Below, piece after piece: positions 32,076 through 40,632 of a stretch of 64,000 nt of DNA. The position numbers and the translations under genes are program-made. Location: positions 185,798 to 249,797 of the forward strand of contig JACJYE010000013.1 in NCBI GenBank assembly GCA_020636255.1. The letters are read 5' to 3'. The notes beneath the pieces are model-generated. The model saw nothing but the letters and a program-made list of their open reading frames with translations, did not search any database and was not told the origin of the DNA. The stretch is from Lewinellaceae bacterium. GTDB lineage: Bacteria; Bacteroidota; Bacteroidia; Chitinophagales; Saprospiraceae. Position 1 is the first letter of the stretch, and each line of letters opens with the position of its first letter.

Positions 32076-33179
32076 TTATATAAAAGGTGGTTTGGCCACC
32101 TGTGCTTCGAGGCGCTTTTTCCCGGCAATGACATACACGGTGCTGCCCGGGGCCGACAGGCTTGTGTCGACATAACCCATGCCTATCGGGTAGTCGAGTG
32201 AAGGCGACATGGTGCCGGAGGTCACTTTGCCGACCGTGTTGCCCTGGGCATCTTCGATGGGGTAGTCGTGGCGCGGTACGCGCCGTTCGCCGGGCAGGAT
32301 AAAGCCCACCAGTTTTCGGCTTACGCCCTGTTCGCGCTGGCGGGCGAAGGTATCGCGGCTGGTGAAGCTGCCCTTCTGGGTCTTGGTGATCCAGCCCAGG
32401 CCTGCCTCTATTGGAGAAGTGGTGTCGTCGATGTCGTTGCCGTACAGGCAGTAGCCCATTTCGAGGCGCAGGGTGTCGCGGGCGCCCAGCCCGATGGGTT
32501 TGATATCGTAGGCCGCGCCGGCTTCGAATACCTTGTCCCACAGTTCGGCGGTGCGGGAAGCGTCGACATACAGCTCGAAGCCGCCGGCGCCGGTATAACC
32601 GGTAGCGGAGATAAGCACGTTGTCGATGCCGGCGAAGCGCCCTTTGGTGAAAGTATAGTACTTCATGTCCTTCAGGCCCACCTCGGCCAGGCCTTGCAGC
32701 GCCTCTGCGGCCAGCGGGCCTTGTATGGCCAGCAGGCCCGTTTGATCGGAGATGTCGATCAGGCGGGTGTCGTACTGGTTGTGGCGGCTCACCCAGTTCC
32801 AGTCTTTTTCGATATTGGAGGCATTGACGACCAGCATGAAGGCCTGCTCGCCTTCGGCGCAGTTGTCTTCGGGAAGCCGATAGACGAGGCAATCGTCGAC
32901 GATGCCGCCTTCGTCGTTGGGGAAACAGGAATACTGCGCGTCGCCGATCTGGAGGCGCGATGCGTCGTTGGAGGTCACCTGCTGCACCAGTTTCAGCGCT
33001 TCCCTGCCCCTGACGATGAATTCGCCCATGTGGGAGACGTCGAATATGCCTACTTTATTCCGCACCTGCTGGTGTTCATCGGTGATCGTGCTGTAGGAGA
33101 TGGGCATGTTGTAGCCTGCGAATTCTGCCATCCGGGCCCCCAGTGCCACGTGCTTGTCTGTTATTGGCGTGTTTTTCAT
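32076..33179 (-). CDS. gcvT: glycine cleavage system aminomethyltransferase
   Basis: A 367-residue T-protein that transfers the methylene group from the H-protein-bound aminomethyl intermediate to tetrahydrofolate, releasing ammonia. Family blocks: MPISYSTITDEHQQVRNKVGIFDVSHMGEF near residue 26-55, the folate-binding loop around LALQGPLAAEAL-like LAIQGPLAAEAL (about 150-160), the conserved ATGYTGAGGFELYVDA (about 191-206) and DTLRLEMGYCLYGND. No other gcv genes are near. It lies 24 nt downstream of the HEAT/cyclophilin gene and is likely in its operon. Confidence 0.95.
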   Translation of the reverse strand: MKNTPITDKHVALGARMAEFAGYNMPISYSTITDEHQQVRNKVGIFDVSHMGEFIVRGREALKLVQQVTSNDASRLQIGDAQYSCFPNDEGGIVDDCLVYRLPEDNCAEGEQAFMLVVNASNIEKDWNWVSRHNQYDTRLIDISDQTGLLAIQGPLAAEALQGLAEVGLKDMKYYTFTKGRFAGIDNVLISATGYTGAGGFELYVDASRTAELWDKVFEAGAAYDIKPIGLGARDTLRLEMGYCLYGNDIDDTTSPIEAGLGWITKTQKGSFTSRDTFARQREQGVSRKLVGFILPGERRVPRHDYPIEDAQGNTVGKVTSGTMSPSLDYPIGMGYVDTSLSAPGSTVYVIAGKKRLEAQVAKPPFI

Positions 33180-33203
33180 TTGTTGATATTATTCGGTTCA
33201 GAG

Positions 33204-35219
33204 CTATTGGATCAGGATATCTTCGATGACGGCGCCCACCTGCACCTGGTTTACGGTTTCCATCCCTTGTACCACCCGGGCAAAGATAGTGTAGTTGCCG
33301 TCGAGGTGCGGAGTGGGGGAGTGGGTGATAAAAAACTGCGTGCATTCGGTATGGTTGCCCGCCGATGCCATACCCACATATCCGCCGGCGTCGTAGTGGA
33401 GCAGCGGCAGTTCAGAGCGTATGGAATAGTCGAGGCTGCCGTAGCCGTCGCCGCGCGGGCACCCGCCTTGTATGACGAAGTTGGGCACGACGCGGTGGAA
33501 CACCTTGCCGGCATAGAAGCCCTGGCGGGCCAGGGCCACGAAATTGGCCACGGTACCTGGCGCCGCTTCCGGCATAAAGGCCAGCTCGATATCGCCAAGG
33601 CCGGTGCGGATGACGGCGTGTTTGCCGTCGCTTACAGGAGCCAGCATCGCCCAGTCGATAGGGTGGTTGAACTCGGGCGTTTTGGCTGCCGGCTCCGGTT
33701 CATTGCGCAGGAAAGTTATGGTCTTGTTCAGCTCGTTGTAGGTTTCGATCTCTTTGGGCAATTCCAGCTTGGCCAGGGTGGCGTCCAGCACCTTGATGGC
33801 GACGGTGTCGATATAGGTTTGATAGTTGAGCCTTTCGTTGCGCAGGCCACCGGCGGCGATGGCGATCATGGCGGGGTCGCCGCTTTGCATGGCCTGCATG
33901 AAGTAGTAGATCAGCTCGCGGCGCACCTGCCGGTAGCCTTCGCCGAAGAAGGCCCGGAAGTCGGTGCGGTCGCTGATAGCTGCCAGGGCTTCCATGGTTG
34001 CCGTTCGGATCACCGGTGATTCGGCGCTAAAGCCTTCCTGGTAGATGTGGCGGAAGTTCCAGCCGAATTCGCTCAGGGCCCTTATGGCGGCTGCTTTTTC
34101 GTAGACGGAGCCGGCGGTGCGCAGCCGCTGCCGCAGCTCGCCGTTGATGGCGTCGCGCGTTTCTACCGAATAGGCCGGCAGGTGGCGGTTGGCAGCCTGG
34201 TACATGCCCAGCTGTATGGGCCAGGGCAGGGTGTCTTTGGCGGTGCGCCAGTAAAACACGGCGTCCTGGGCTATGCCATTGTCCAGGAAGTACGACACGG
34301 CGCTTTGCGCCAGGTTAGGATTGGGCGATTTGAGCGCCTTCAGCACGGTGGCCTGCACCCGGGCGTAGTCGAATTTGCCCAACGCCCGAAGTATGTTGCA
34401 CTGTACCCGGTAGTCGGTTTCGCGCCTATATGCGGCAATCAGGCTGTTCAGGGACGATTCGAAGGGGGCTTTTCCCAGGCCTGCGGCCAGGGCCATACGG
34501 ATGTCGGGGCTCTCCTCTGTTTCCAGGGCCCGCCCGATGGCCTCGCCGGCCATGGAGTCGAGCTTTATGTTGTCGGCCCTCATCAGGTAATTGGCGGCGA
34601 TGAGGCGCACCGAGGGCGGGTAATGGCTGCCGGTGGCCATATCGAGCATGCGGCTGGTGCCCTCAGGCAGTATGAGCTTGCGCAGGGCGAAGCGGTAGAT
34701 GCCCCAGGCCTGCCCTTCCAACAGGGCCGTATCGGTGGTTTGGTAGGTGGTGATAGATGCCAGCAGCTGCAGGCTCTCTTCCGTGCCGCATTTGCCTACC
34801 GCTTCCAGGATAGCGCGGTTGGCCTGCCGGTATACGCCGCCGGTGTCCTGGCGGGCAAAGGCCTGCTTCAGGAGGGCTTCTCCTGAGGCATCGCCGGCCT
34901 GGCCGATAGCATAGGCCGCCGCTGCACGTACCGCGTCGATAGGGTCATCGAGCAGCATCGCCAGGCTGTCGTTGGCCGACGGGGCCTTGATGGAGCCGAA
35001 GGCCATGGCGGCCAGGTAGCGGTAGGTGGGGTCTTCATGATGGAAAAAAGAGTAAAGGCTATCTACCTGTTGCCTGTCCTGAAATTCATGGATCTGCCGG
35101 AAAATGGGGTCATCTGTGCGGATGTCGATGTCCGTGATCACGCGATTCGAAGGAGGGACGCAGCTCCACAGGAGGGAAAAGCCGAAAAGGGTCAGATACA
35201 AGACGATGGTCCGGTTCAT
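33204..35219 (-). CDS. HEAT-repeat lipoprotein with C-terminal cyclophilin
   Basis: A 671-residue predicted lipoprotein: signal with lipobox LLWSC (Cys at residue 20). Residues about 40-520 are helical HEAT-like repeats (for example AVRAAAAYAIGQAGDASGEALL), and the last ~145 residues are a cyclophilin peptidyl-prolyl isomerase: VIRTGLGDIELAFM, VFHRVVPNFVIQGGCPRGDGYG, GMASAGNHTECTQFFI and YTIFARVVQGM. Key active-site Arg/Phe/Gln are in FHRVVPNFVIQGG and the QFF motif. This fusion is found in Bacteroidota and suggests an envelope chaperone. The start at 35219 fits the lipobox; a longer frame to 35282 does not. Confidence 0.87.
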   Translation of the reverse strand: MNRTIVLYLTLFGFSLLWSCVPPSNRVITDIDIRTDDPIFRQIHEFQDRQQVDSLYSFFHHEDPTYRYLAAMAFGSIKAPSANDSLAMLLDDPIDAVRAAAAYAIGQAGDASGEALLKQAFARQDTGGVYRQANRAILEAVGKCGTEESLQLLASITTYQTTDTALLEGQAWGIYRFALRKLILPEGTSRMLDMATGSHYPPSVRLIAANYLMRADNIKLDSMAGEAIGRALETEESPDIRMALAAGLGKAPFESSLNSLIAAYRRETDYRVQCNILRALGKFDYARVQATVLKALKSPNPNLAQSAVSYFLDNGIAQDAVFYWRTAKDTLPWPIQLGMYQAANRHLPAYSVETRDAINGELRQRLRTAGSVYEKAAAIRALSEFGWNFRHIYQEGFSAESPVIRTATMEALAAISDRTDFRAFFGEGYRQVRRELIYYFMQAMQSGDPAMIAIAAGGLRNERLNYQTYIDTVAIKVLDATLAKLELPKEIETYNELNKTITFLRNEPEPAAKTPEFNHPIDWAMLAPVSDGKHAVIRTGLGDIELAFMPEAAPGTVANFVALARQGFYAGKVFHRVVPNFVIQGGCPRGDGYGSLDYSIRSELPLLHYDAGGYVGMASAGNHTECTQFFITHSPTPHLDGNYTIFARVVQGMETVNQVQVGAVIEDILIQ

Positions 35220-35323
35220 GCGGCTGGGTTCTTTGCCGTAAAAATAACAAAAGCGGGGGAATAGGCGCGACAGATTACACATACCGTTAGCGCCAATCCA
35301 TCCTGCTCCTGTTTTCTTCCGGC

Positions 35324-36007
35324 CTACCGCAGCCGGAAGCCCAGCCGCAGCCCGCCATAGAGCTGGCGAAGGCTGCTCGTGTCATCTTTGAGGTAGGTTT
35401 CCTTGATGCCTCCGTTTTCCTGTAGCAGCTCCAGGCTCTGCCATTGGGTGGGCAAATAGTAGCGCAGGCCGGCAAAGGGCGTCAGGGTCAAAAAGTCGGA
35501 AAGGCCGAGGTCGAGCCCAAGGCCGGCGGCGATGCTGAAGGCGAAATCGTTGGAATCCTGGCTTTGGCCTTCGGCGCTCACCTCGTTGCGCATCCAGGTG
35601 GCGCCGGGCGACAGCTGCAGGAAGAGGCCTTTGTCGAACACCCCGCCCGACTTGGAGAAGGTGGGGCAGTCGCAGTCGCCTTCCAGGTTCAGGAAGTAAA
35701 TGTTGGCGTTCAGGTAGAGGCTCAGCCAGGTGTTGTCGAGCTGCGTATTGGCCCGGCTGTCCAGGGTGCTGGACATTTTGCTGAAGTTGAGCTCGGGCAG
35801 CAGGTCGATGCGCACGGTTTTTAGTGGTATCCAGTAATCCACGCCAAATGCTATGGCGGAGGCAGGCAGCAGGGCTTCTTCTTCATTGAAGTTGACAAAC
35901 TGCCAGTCGGGCGCCGTATTGCTCCGGTAGGTGGCGTTCAGGCCGAACTGAGAAAAGGCCGTTCCGCTCAGGAACAGCGATAGAGCGAGTGTAACGAGGT
36001 ATTTCAT
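35324..36007 (-). CDS. outer-membrane beta-barrel protein
   Basis: A 227-residue exported protein with a signal peptide (residues 1-19). The body alternates hydrophobic and polar residues in about eight strands (for example GVDYWIPLKTVRIDLLPELNF, LGLDLGLSDFLTLTPFAGLRYYL) and ends with the terminal aromatic/Arg strand LYGGLRLGFRLR. This is the pattern of small PorT/OmpX-like barrels (outer membrane beta-barrel domain). Two Cys (in GDCDCP, near residue 112) are unusual and could form a disulfide. Function unknown. It is on the opposite strand to rimO and does not overlap it. Confidence 0.78.
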   Translation of the reverse strand: MKYLVTLALSLFLSGTAFSQFGLNATYRSNTAPDWQFVNFNEEEALLPASAIAFGVDYWIPLKTVRIDLLPELNFSKMSSTLDSRANTQLDNTWLSLYLNANIYFLNLEGDCDCPTFSKSGGVFDKGLFLQLSPGATWMRNEVSAEGQSQDSNDFAFSIAAGLGLDLGLSDFLTLTPFAGLRYYLPTQWQSLELLQENGGIKETYLKDDTSSLRQLYGGLRLGFRLR

Positions 36008-36091
36008 GTGAAACTGTTTTTCAGCTCGCCGGCTAACCGCCGGTTTTGCTTTGTAACTAAAACGGCTGATGCTTGTTTGAAGTATTGTCTT

Positions 36092-36099
36092 TAACTTTG
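36092..36099 (+). promoter_or_regulatory. -7 element TAACTTTG of rimO
   Basis: TAACTTTG fits TAnnTTTG, 45 nt upstream of the chosen rimO start; a TTTG lies at 36076-36079 but is too close to be a normal -33, so the element is only a -7 candidate. Confidence 0.5.
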
Positions 36100-36144
36100 C
36101 ACGCTCGTACGGGAGCAGGCCACCCGTTTAGAAGAGGGAAAAAT

Positions 36145-37455
36145 ATGAAAACCAGAACATTAAAACGCGATAAAGTTAACGTCATCACCCTGGGTTGTTC
36201 CAAAAACCTGGTGGACTCGGAGAATATCATTACCCAGCTCCGGGGCAATGATTACGAAGTGGTGCACGACAGCAATGACGAAGACGCCAACATCGTCATC
36301 GTCAACACCTGCGGCTTTATCGACCTGGCCAAGGAGGAGTCGGTGAACACCATCCTGGAATATGCGGAGGTGAAGAAGCAGGGAGGCATCGATAAGCTCT
36401 ACGTCACCGGCTGCCTGTCGCAGCGCTACAAGGACGACCTGGAGCAGGAGATCCCCGAGGTGGACGCCTACTTCGGCACCCTGGAACTGCCCGGCCTGCT
36501 GGCCAAGCTCAATGCTGATTACAAACACGAACTGATCGGCGAGCGCATGATCACCACCCCGCAGCACTACGCTTACCTGAAAATATCGGAGGGCTGCAAC
36601 CGCACCTGCTCTTTCTGCGCCATTCCGCTGATGCGCGGCAAGCACGTCTCCCGCCCCGTCGAAGAGTTGGTGAAGGAAGCCCGCAACCTGGCCCGCTTCG
36701 GCGTCAGGGAGCTCATCCTCATCGCCCAGGAGCTCACCTATTACGGCCTGGATATCTACAAGCAGCGGGAGCTGCCCAGGCTGCTGCACGCCCTGGCCGA
36801 CGTGGAAGGCATCGAATGGATACGCCTGCACTACGCCTACCCCAGCAAGTTCCCCACCGAAGTGTTCGACGTGATGGCCGGGCGCCCCGAGATCTGCAAC
36901 TACCTCGACATTCCCCTGCAGCACGCCAACAATGCGGTTTTAGAACGCATGCGCCGGCAGATCACCCGCGAAGAGACGGTGGAGTTGGTGGAGCTGGCCC
37001 GCAAAAAGATACCCAACCTCACCCTGCGCACCACCATGCTCGTCGGCTTCCCCGGCGAAACGGAAGCCGAATTTCAGGATCTGTGCGACTTCGTGGAGGA
37101 GATGAAGTTCGACCGCCTCGGCGTATTTCAGTACTCCCATGAGGAGAACACCCGCGCTTATGAACTGGAGGACGACGTCCCGGCCGAAGTCAAACAGGAG
37201 CGCGCCAACCGCCTGATGGAGATTCAGCAGCAGATATCCTTCGCCAGGAACCAGGAAAAGGCCGGCCAGGTGCTGAAGGTGCTGTTCGACCGCAAAGAGG
37301 GCGAATACTTCATCGGCCGCACCGAAGGCGACAGCCCCGAGGTGGACAATGAGGTGCTGGTACCCGCTGCCGACAACTACGTACGCGTAGGTGATTTCGC
37401 GCAGGTCCGCATCACGGATGCGACGGAGTATGACCTGTTTGGGGAGGTGGAGTAG
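36145..37455 (+). CDS. rimO: ribosomal protein S12 methylthiotransferase RimO
   Basis: A 436-residue radical SAM enzyme that adds a methylthio group to Asp89 of ribosomal protein S12. Its three parts are in order: UPF0004 domain with Cys18, Cys56 and Cys90 for the auxiliary cluster; radical SAM core with C151-N-R-T-C155-S-F-C158; and a C-terminal TRAM domain (about 370-436). It has the RimO-specific GCSKNLVDSE start and RGKHVSRPVEEL. The start 36145 (MKTRTLKRDKVNV) is preferred to 36073 because conservation begins there. Confidence 0.96.
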   Translation: MKTRTLKRDKVNVITLGCSKNLVDSENIITQLRGNDYEVVHDSNDEDANIVIVNTCGFIDLAKEESVNTILEYAEVKKQGGIDKLYVTGCLSQRYKDDLEQEIPEVDAYFGTLELPGLLAKLNADYKHELIGERMITTPQHYAYLKISEGCNRTCSFCAIPLMRGKHVSRPVEELVKEARNLARFGVRELILIAQELTYYGLDIYKQRELPRLLHALADVEGIEWIRLHYAYPSKFPTEVFDVMAGRPEICNYLDIPLQHANNAVLERMRRQITREETVELVELARKKIPNLTLRTTMLVGFPGETEAEFQDLCDFVEEMKFDRLGVFQYSHEENTRAYELEDDVPAEVKQERANRLMEIQQQISFARNQEKAGQVLKVLFDRKEGEYFIGRTEGDSPEVDNEVLVPAADNYVRVGDFAQVRITDATEYDLFGEVE

Positions 37456-37870
37456 GGCGGGCTTCAGCCTGCGGCGAACCTCAGGTTATGTCGCACGTCG
37501 GCACGTCGCACGTCACAGGTGGCGCAGGCTTCAGCCTGCAGCAGGCTTGTATGTTGCTAAGGTTATGCCGGGTGTCGGATGTCGCACGTCGGCACGTGAC
37601 CGTAGGGAGTCCCGTACCGACGAAGGAGGTCGGGATTGCACTTCTAACTTTGCGTCTCATATGTTTGTATTAGAAATACCGACGCCCCACCCCTTGGCGT
37701 ACATCGCGTTGCCTTTCCGTCCCCGTCTCTTTGAGCCGGGCAAGCTTGGCGGGAACTTCTAGGAGGGTTTTCCCGCGAAGTACGCTAAGGCTGCGCGAAG
37801 GCCGCAAAGATGATAATCTCTGCGTTAGCGGTTCAAAAAACACTTCAACTGCCCCTGCGCCCCTGCCTAT
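37456..37870. repeat. intergenic repeats downstream of rimO
   Basis: No credible gene in 415 bp. It holds several repeats: the 19-mer ATGTCGCACGTCGGCACGT occurs at 37488-37506 and 37579-37597; the palindrome GGCTTCAGCC occurs twice (near 37460 and 37528); and CCGAC ... GTCGG forms a small hairpin near 37617-37633. The composition and recurring phrases (CGTAGGGAGTCCCGTACC, GCGAAGGCCGCAAAG) suggest dispersed repeats of this genome. It separates rimO from the minus-strand glycan cluster. Confidence 0.6.
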
Positions 37871-39214
37871 TCAATGGCCAACATTCAATCCTTCCACATC
37901 CCGCCACACATCCCAGCTCTGGTCGCCGAAATGGTGGTAGATGTGCAGGAAATGAGGGCGCACCAGCCTTTCAGAGCCGTGGAAACGGAACGTAAAACCA
38001 CCGAGGTACTGGAGCCGGGGGTGGTAATAATCGGCAATGAAATTGTATTCGATGGGCAGGGTGGGGTGGTTCTGAATGCCGAACTTCCAGGCCGTAGCGA
38101 TGAGGGCGCCCTGGTCGCGGGTTTTCCACAAGGGGTCGTCAAAAGTGGCCAGGCACCATTCCAGCCACTGCTCCAGAAAGGGGATAGATGCCCGGTTAAA
38201 GAGGAAAACGCCGCCGTTCCAGTGCTGCCAGTTCTTCTGGGCCACTACCACGCCGAACTTCTCCCGGATCAACTGCCGCAAGGCGTCGGACTGCGGCCAG
38301 CTCACCCTTCTGCCCGACTCGTTCTTCCAGTAAAAATGAACCCGGTCCCACCGGAATGCCGAGTGCCGTTCGATGGCCTTCACCAGCACGTTGTCGTCAA
38401 ACACCAGCTTGCCTTCGGCGTCGTACCACAGCTGCTCCTTTGGGCTGTACCGATACCCGTACCGTCGGGCGAAATACTCAAAGCGGAAAGGCGCGTGGAA
38501 AAAACGCTGGTGCAGGCTTTCGAACCATTCGGCAAAAAGGCTTTTCCGAAAGGGCAGTAAAGGTAGGGCCGCCAGAAAAGCCCCCCAGTACAGGGCTTTG
38601 AACAGGAGCTTGCTCGCCAGCAGCCTGGCCTTGCCCGACAGGCTGTAATAATTGGAAAAACCCCGCGAATGCCTGGGCCGCGCCTGGTTAAAGGCCTCTT
38701 TGATCTGCTTGATCTGTTCGTAATGAGGCCCCGCGGCCTGCTGGTGGGCCCGCTCCAGCTCCAGGAAGCGCGCCCGCAGCCCATCCAGTTCCCGTTGCTC
38801 CTCCACCAGGGCTTCGGTGCCTGGGTGGTATACACAGCTGGGGCTGAACATCGGCATCCGGCAGTGGTCGGTACAAAAAGTGATGGGCGGGCTGAAGTGC
38901 TCAAAAATGCCGTCCACTTCAGGCCCCAGGGCTATGATGTCCGTGTCGAGGTAACAGTACATGCCATCCATGTCGAGGTAGCGGTGCAGGCTGGCCTTCA
39001 GGTAGATGGCCGCCTGGTGGTGCGTCAGATGGCGGGGCGTATCTACGTCGATGACCACGTCGTGTTCGATAGGCACGGCATTTCTGCTCCGGTCTGTAAC
39101 CACGATGATGCCCCGCCGGGTAAACCGGCGCAGCAGGGGAAGGGAAAAGTTCAGGGTGTGGAGGTGTACATCCTCGCCGCAAACCACAAATACGAATTGC
39201 CCGGGTTGTTCCAT
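37871..39214 (-). CDS. glycosyltransferase (nucleotide-sugar type, GT8-like)
   Basis: A protein of about 447 residues, cytosolic or peripheral. It has a YLDTDIIAL block (about residues 88-96) with the D-x-D metal-binding motif, WNGGVFLFNR and DQGAL motifs, which resembles GT8/GT-A-fold sugar transferases. A long central helical region (about 140-270) contains basic and aromatic stretches that may touch the membrane. Substrate unknown. It is the last gene of the minus-strand cluster. A GTG at 39221-39223 would overlap the previous stop (GTGA); the ATG at 39212-39214 is preferred. Confidence 0.7.
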   Translation of the reverse strand: MEQPGQFVFVVCGEDVHLHTLNFSLPLLRRFTRRGIIVVTDRSRNAVPIEHDVVIDVDTPRHLTHHQAAIYLKASLHRYLDMDGMYCYLDTDIIALGPEVDGIFEHFSPPITFCTDHCRMPMFSPSCVYHPGTEALVEEQRELDGLRARFLELERAHQQAAGPHYEQIKQIKEAFNQARPRHSRGFSNYYSLSGKARLLASKLLFKALYWGAFLAALPLLPFRKSLFAEWFESLHQRFFHAPFRFEYFARRYGYRYSPKEQLWYDAEGKLVFDDNVLVKAIERHSAFRWDRVHFYWKNESGRRVSWPQSDALRQLIREKFGVVVAQKNWQHWNGGVFLFNRASIPFLEQWLEWCLATFDDPLWKTRDQGALIATAWKFGIQNHPTLPIEYNFIADYYHPRLQYLGGFTFRFHGSERLVRPHFLHIYHHFGDQSWDVWRDVEGLNVGH

Positions 39215-39219
39215 ACGCT

Positions 39220-40632
39220 TCACAAGGATAATGATTCCAGAAAAGCCGCCAGCTCATCCAGGCCGATGTCTTTCCCGAAATATTCCATGGCCAGCAGCAA
39301 AAATACGGGGGTGTGTATGATGTGCGCTTCCATGCCGGGTTGTTTTTGCAAAACTTCCCGGGCCACCAGAAAGCGCTGCTGAAAGGCTGCTTCCCTTCGT
39401 GTTATCTCGTCAGGGGCCGTGCCTTTCTGCTGCAGGTAGGCGTGGAAAAAAGCCGGCAGCTCATCCATGTCGTTTATGGCGGGCAGCCTGGGCAGTATGT
39501 CGTGGACAAAGCGCTGCAACGCATCGGAGCACAACAATTGCTCTCTCAGCTGGTCGAAATAAAAAGGCGTCGCCGGCAGTGCCTCTTCCTGGCTGAACAA
39601 GGCAATGTCAAGCTGCCCGGCTCCCTGCCCGCGCAGGGTAAAATGGTTTTGCTGCTGTAAGCCAGGCAGGAAGGGATTGACGAAATAGCGCAGGGCGAGG
39701 GTATCTGCTGTGGGGTTCTGTACCAAAGTTTCGCCATACAGGGTATCGGCGAAGGGGAAAACAGCCTCCATGCCTTCGGGGCGTGCGGCCAGCACCAGCG
39801 GAATGTAAAGCGCCCCTGAGGTGTGGGGCGGCAGCAGCACGCTGGCGTAGCTGCCGTTGGCCCAGCCATCGGCGGCAGGCTGGCAGCAGGCCAGGCTGGA
39901 GCCCGAGGGAAGCCGGAAGGTAGTATCCGGAGCTGCAGGGCCTGATAGGTACCATTCGGAAAGCCTGTTGTCGTCCCGGCTAAGGTATTTGTCGAGCAGC
40001 AGCAGCACGCTTTTCTCGGGAGTGATCGCGTAAAGCGTATCCCGCATCGAAAAATACCGCGCCTCGCCCCGGGCGATTGCTTCAACAGAACAAACGGCCG
40101 AATCGCCGTTCGTGTAATACACGCCTACATCGGGGTCGAACAGCTGCCATCGGCCGCCGAGCTTCACCTCCGGGACGGTATGCCCTTCCAGGTGCCAGAT
40201 GCGGGCTTCCAGCCCGCCCGCCTGCCAGATCCGGCACAGGGCCGCCGCGCGGTCGTCGCAAAAGCCCTGCCCTAGCGAGTTGAGCAATACCTCCGGGTTG
40301 TGCATCCACCGCTCCGTGCTCATGGGCGGCGCGTTTCTCGACAGGCTGTGCACCAGGGCCAGGCTGTTGAGCACAAAGGCCAGGCTGTCGGGGGACTGCT
40401 TTTGTAGCTGCGCCGCGATCTTATCGGCCGTTAGCCAGAATGTTCCGTTGATATCCAGCGTGAAGGCGGCGTCATGCCCGCCGGTGTTGGTGATGATCCA
40501 TCCTGTGTTTTCGGGCTTCGCAGCAGGCAGGGTAGCGTTTTTTACCTCCATGGCGTCGGGCCGGCAGCCGGCGAGGGCCAGGGAAACCAGTATTACCGCG
40601 CTAAGAGCTTGTTTGCGTCCGTTCGAGGGCAT
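39220..40632 (-). CDS. transglutaminase-like lipoprotein
   Basis: A 470-residue predicted lipoprotein: signal with lipobox LAGC (Cys at residue 22). The central part is a transglutaminase/NlpC-like papain fold: the Cys in GQGFCDDRAAALCRIW (about 118), the His in GHTVPEV (about 150) and the Asp in WQLFDPDVG (about 165) form the expected triad. The second half (about 230-400) is beta-rich with a hydrophobic strand set, and the last 100 residues are helical. It may cleave or cross-link an envelope peptide or glycan. The first codons overlap the end of the radical SAM gene by 32 nt and carry the repeat core CAAACAAGCTCTTA. Confidence 0.72.
   Translation of the reverse strand: MPSNGRKQALSAVILVSLALAGCRPDAMEVKNATLPAAKPENTGWIITNTGGHDAAFTLDINGTFWLTADKIAAQLQKQSPDSLAFVLNSLALVHSLSRNAPPMSTERWMHNPEVLLNSLGQGFCDDRAAALCRIWQAGGLEARIWHLEGHTVPEVKLGGRWQLFDPDVGVYYTNGDSAVCSVEAIARGEARYFSMRDTLYAITPEKSVLLLLDKYLSRDDNRLSEWYLSGPAAPDTTFRLPSGSSLACCQPAADGWANGSYASVLLPPHTSGALYIPLVLAARPEGMEAVFPFADTLYGETLVQNPTADTLALRYFVNPFLPGLQQQNHFTLRGQGAGQLDIALFSQEEALPATPFYFDQLREQLLCSDALQRFVHDILPRLPAINDMDELPAFFHAYLQQKGTAPDEITRREAAFQQRFLVAREVLQKQPGMEAHIIHTPVFLLLAMEYFGKDIGLDELAAFLESLSL

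Noticed and set aside
32268..34019. 583-residue open frame on the plus strand
   Set aside because: Antisense to gcvT and the cyclophilin gene, both clear families.
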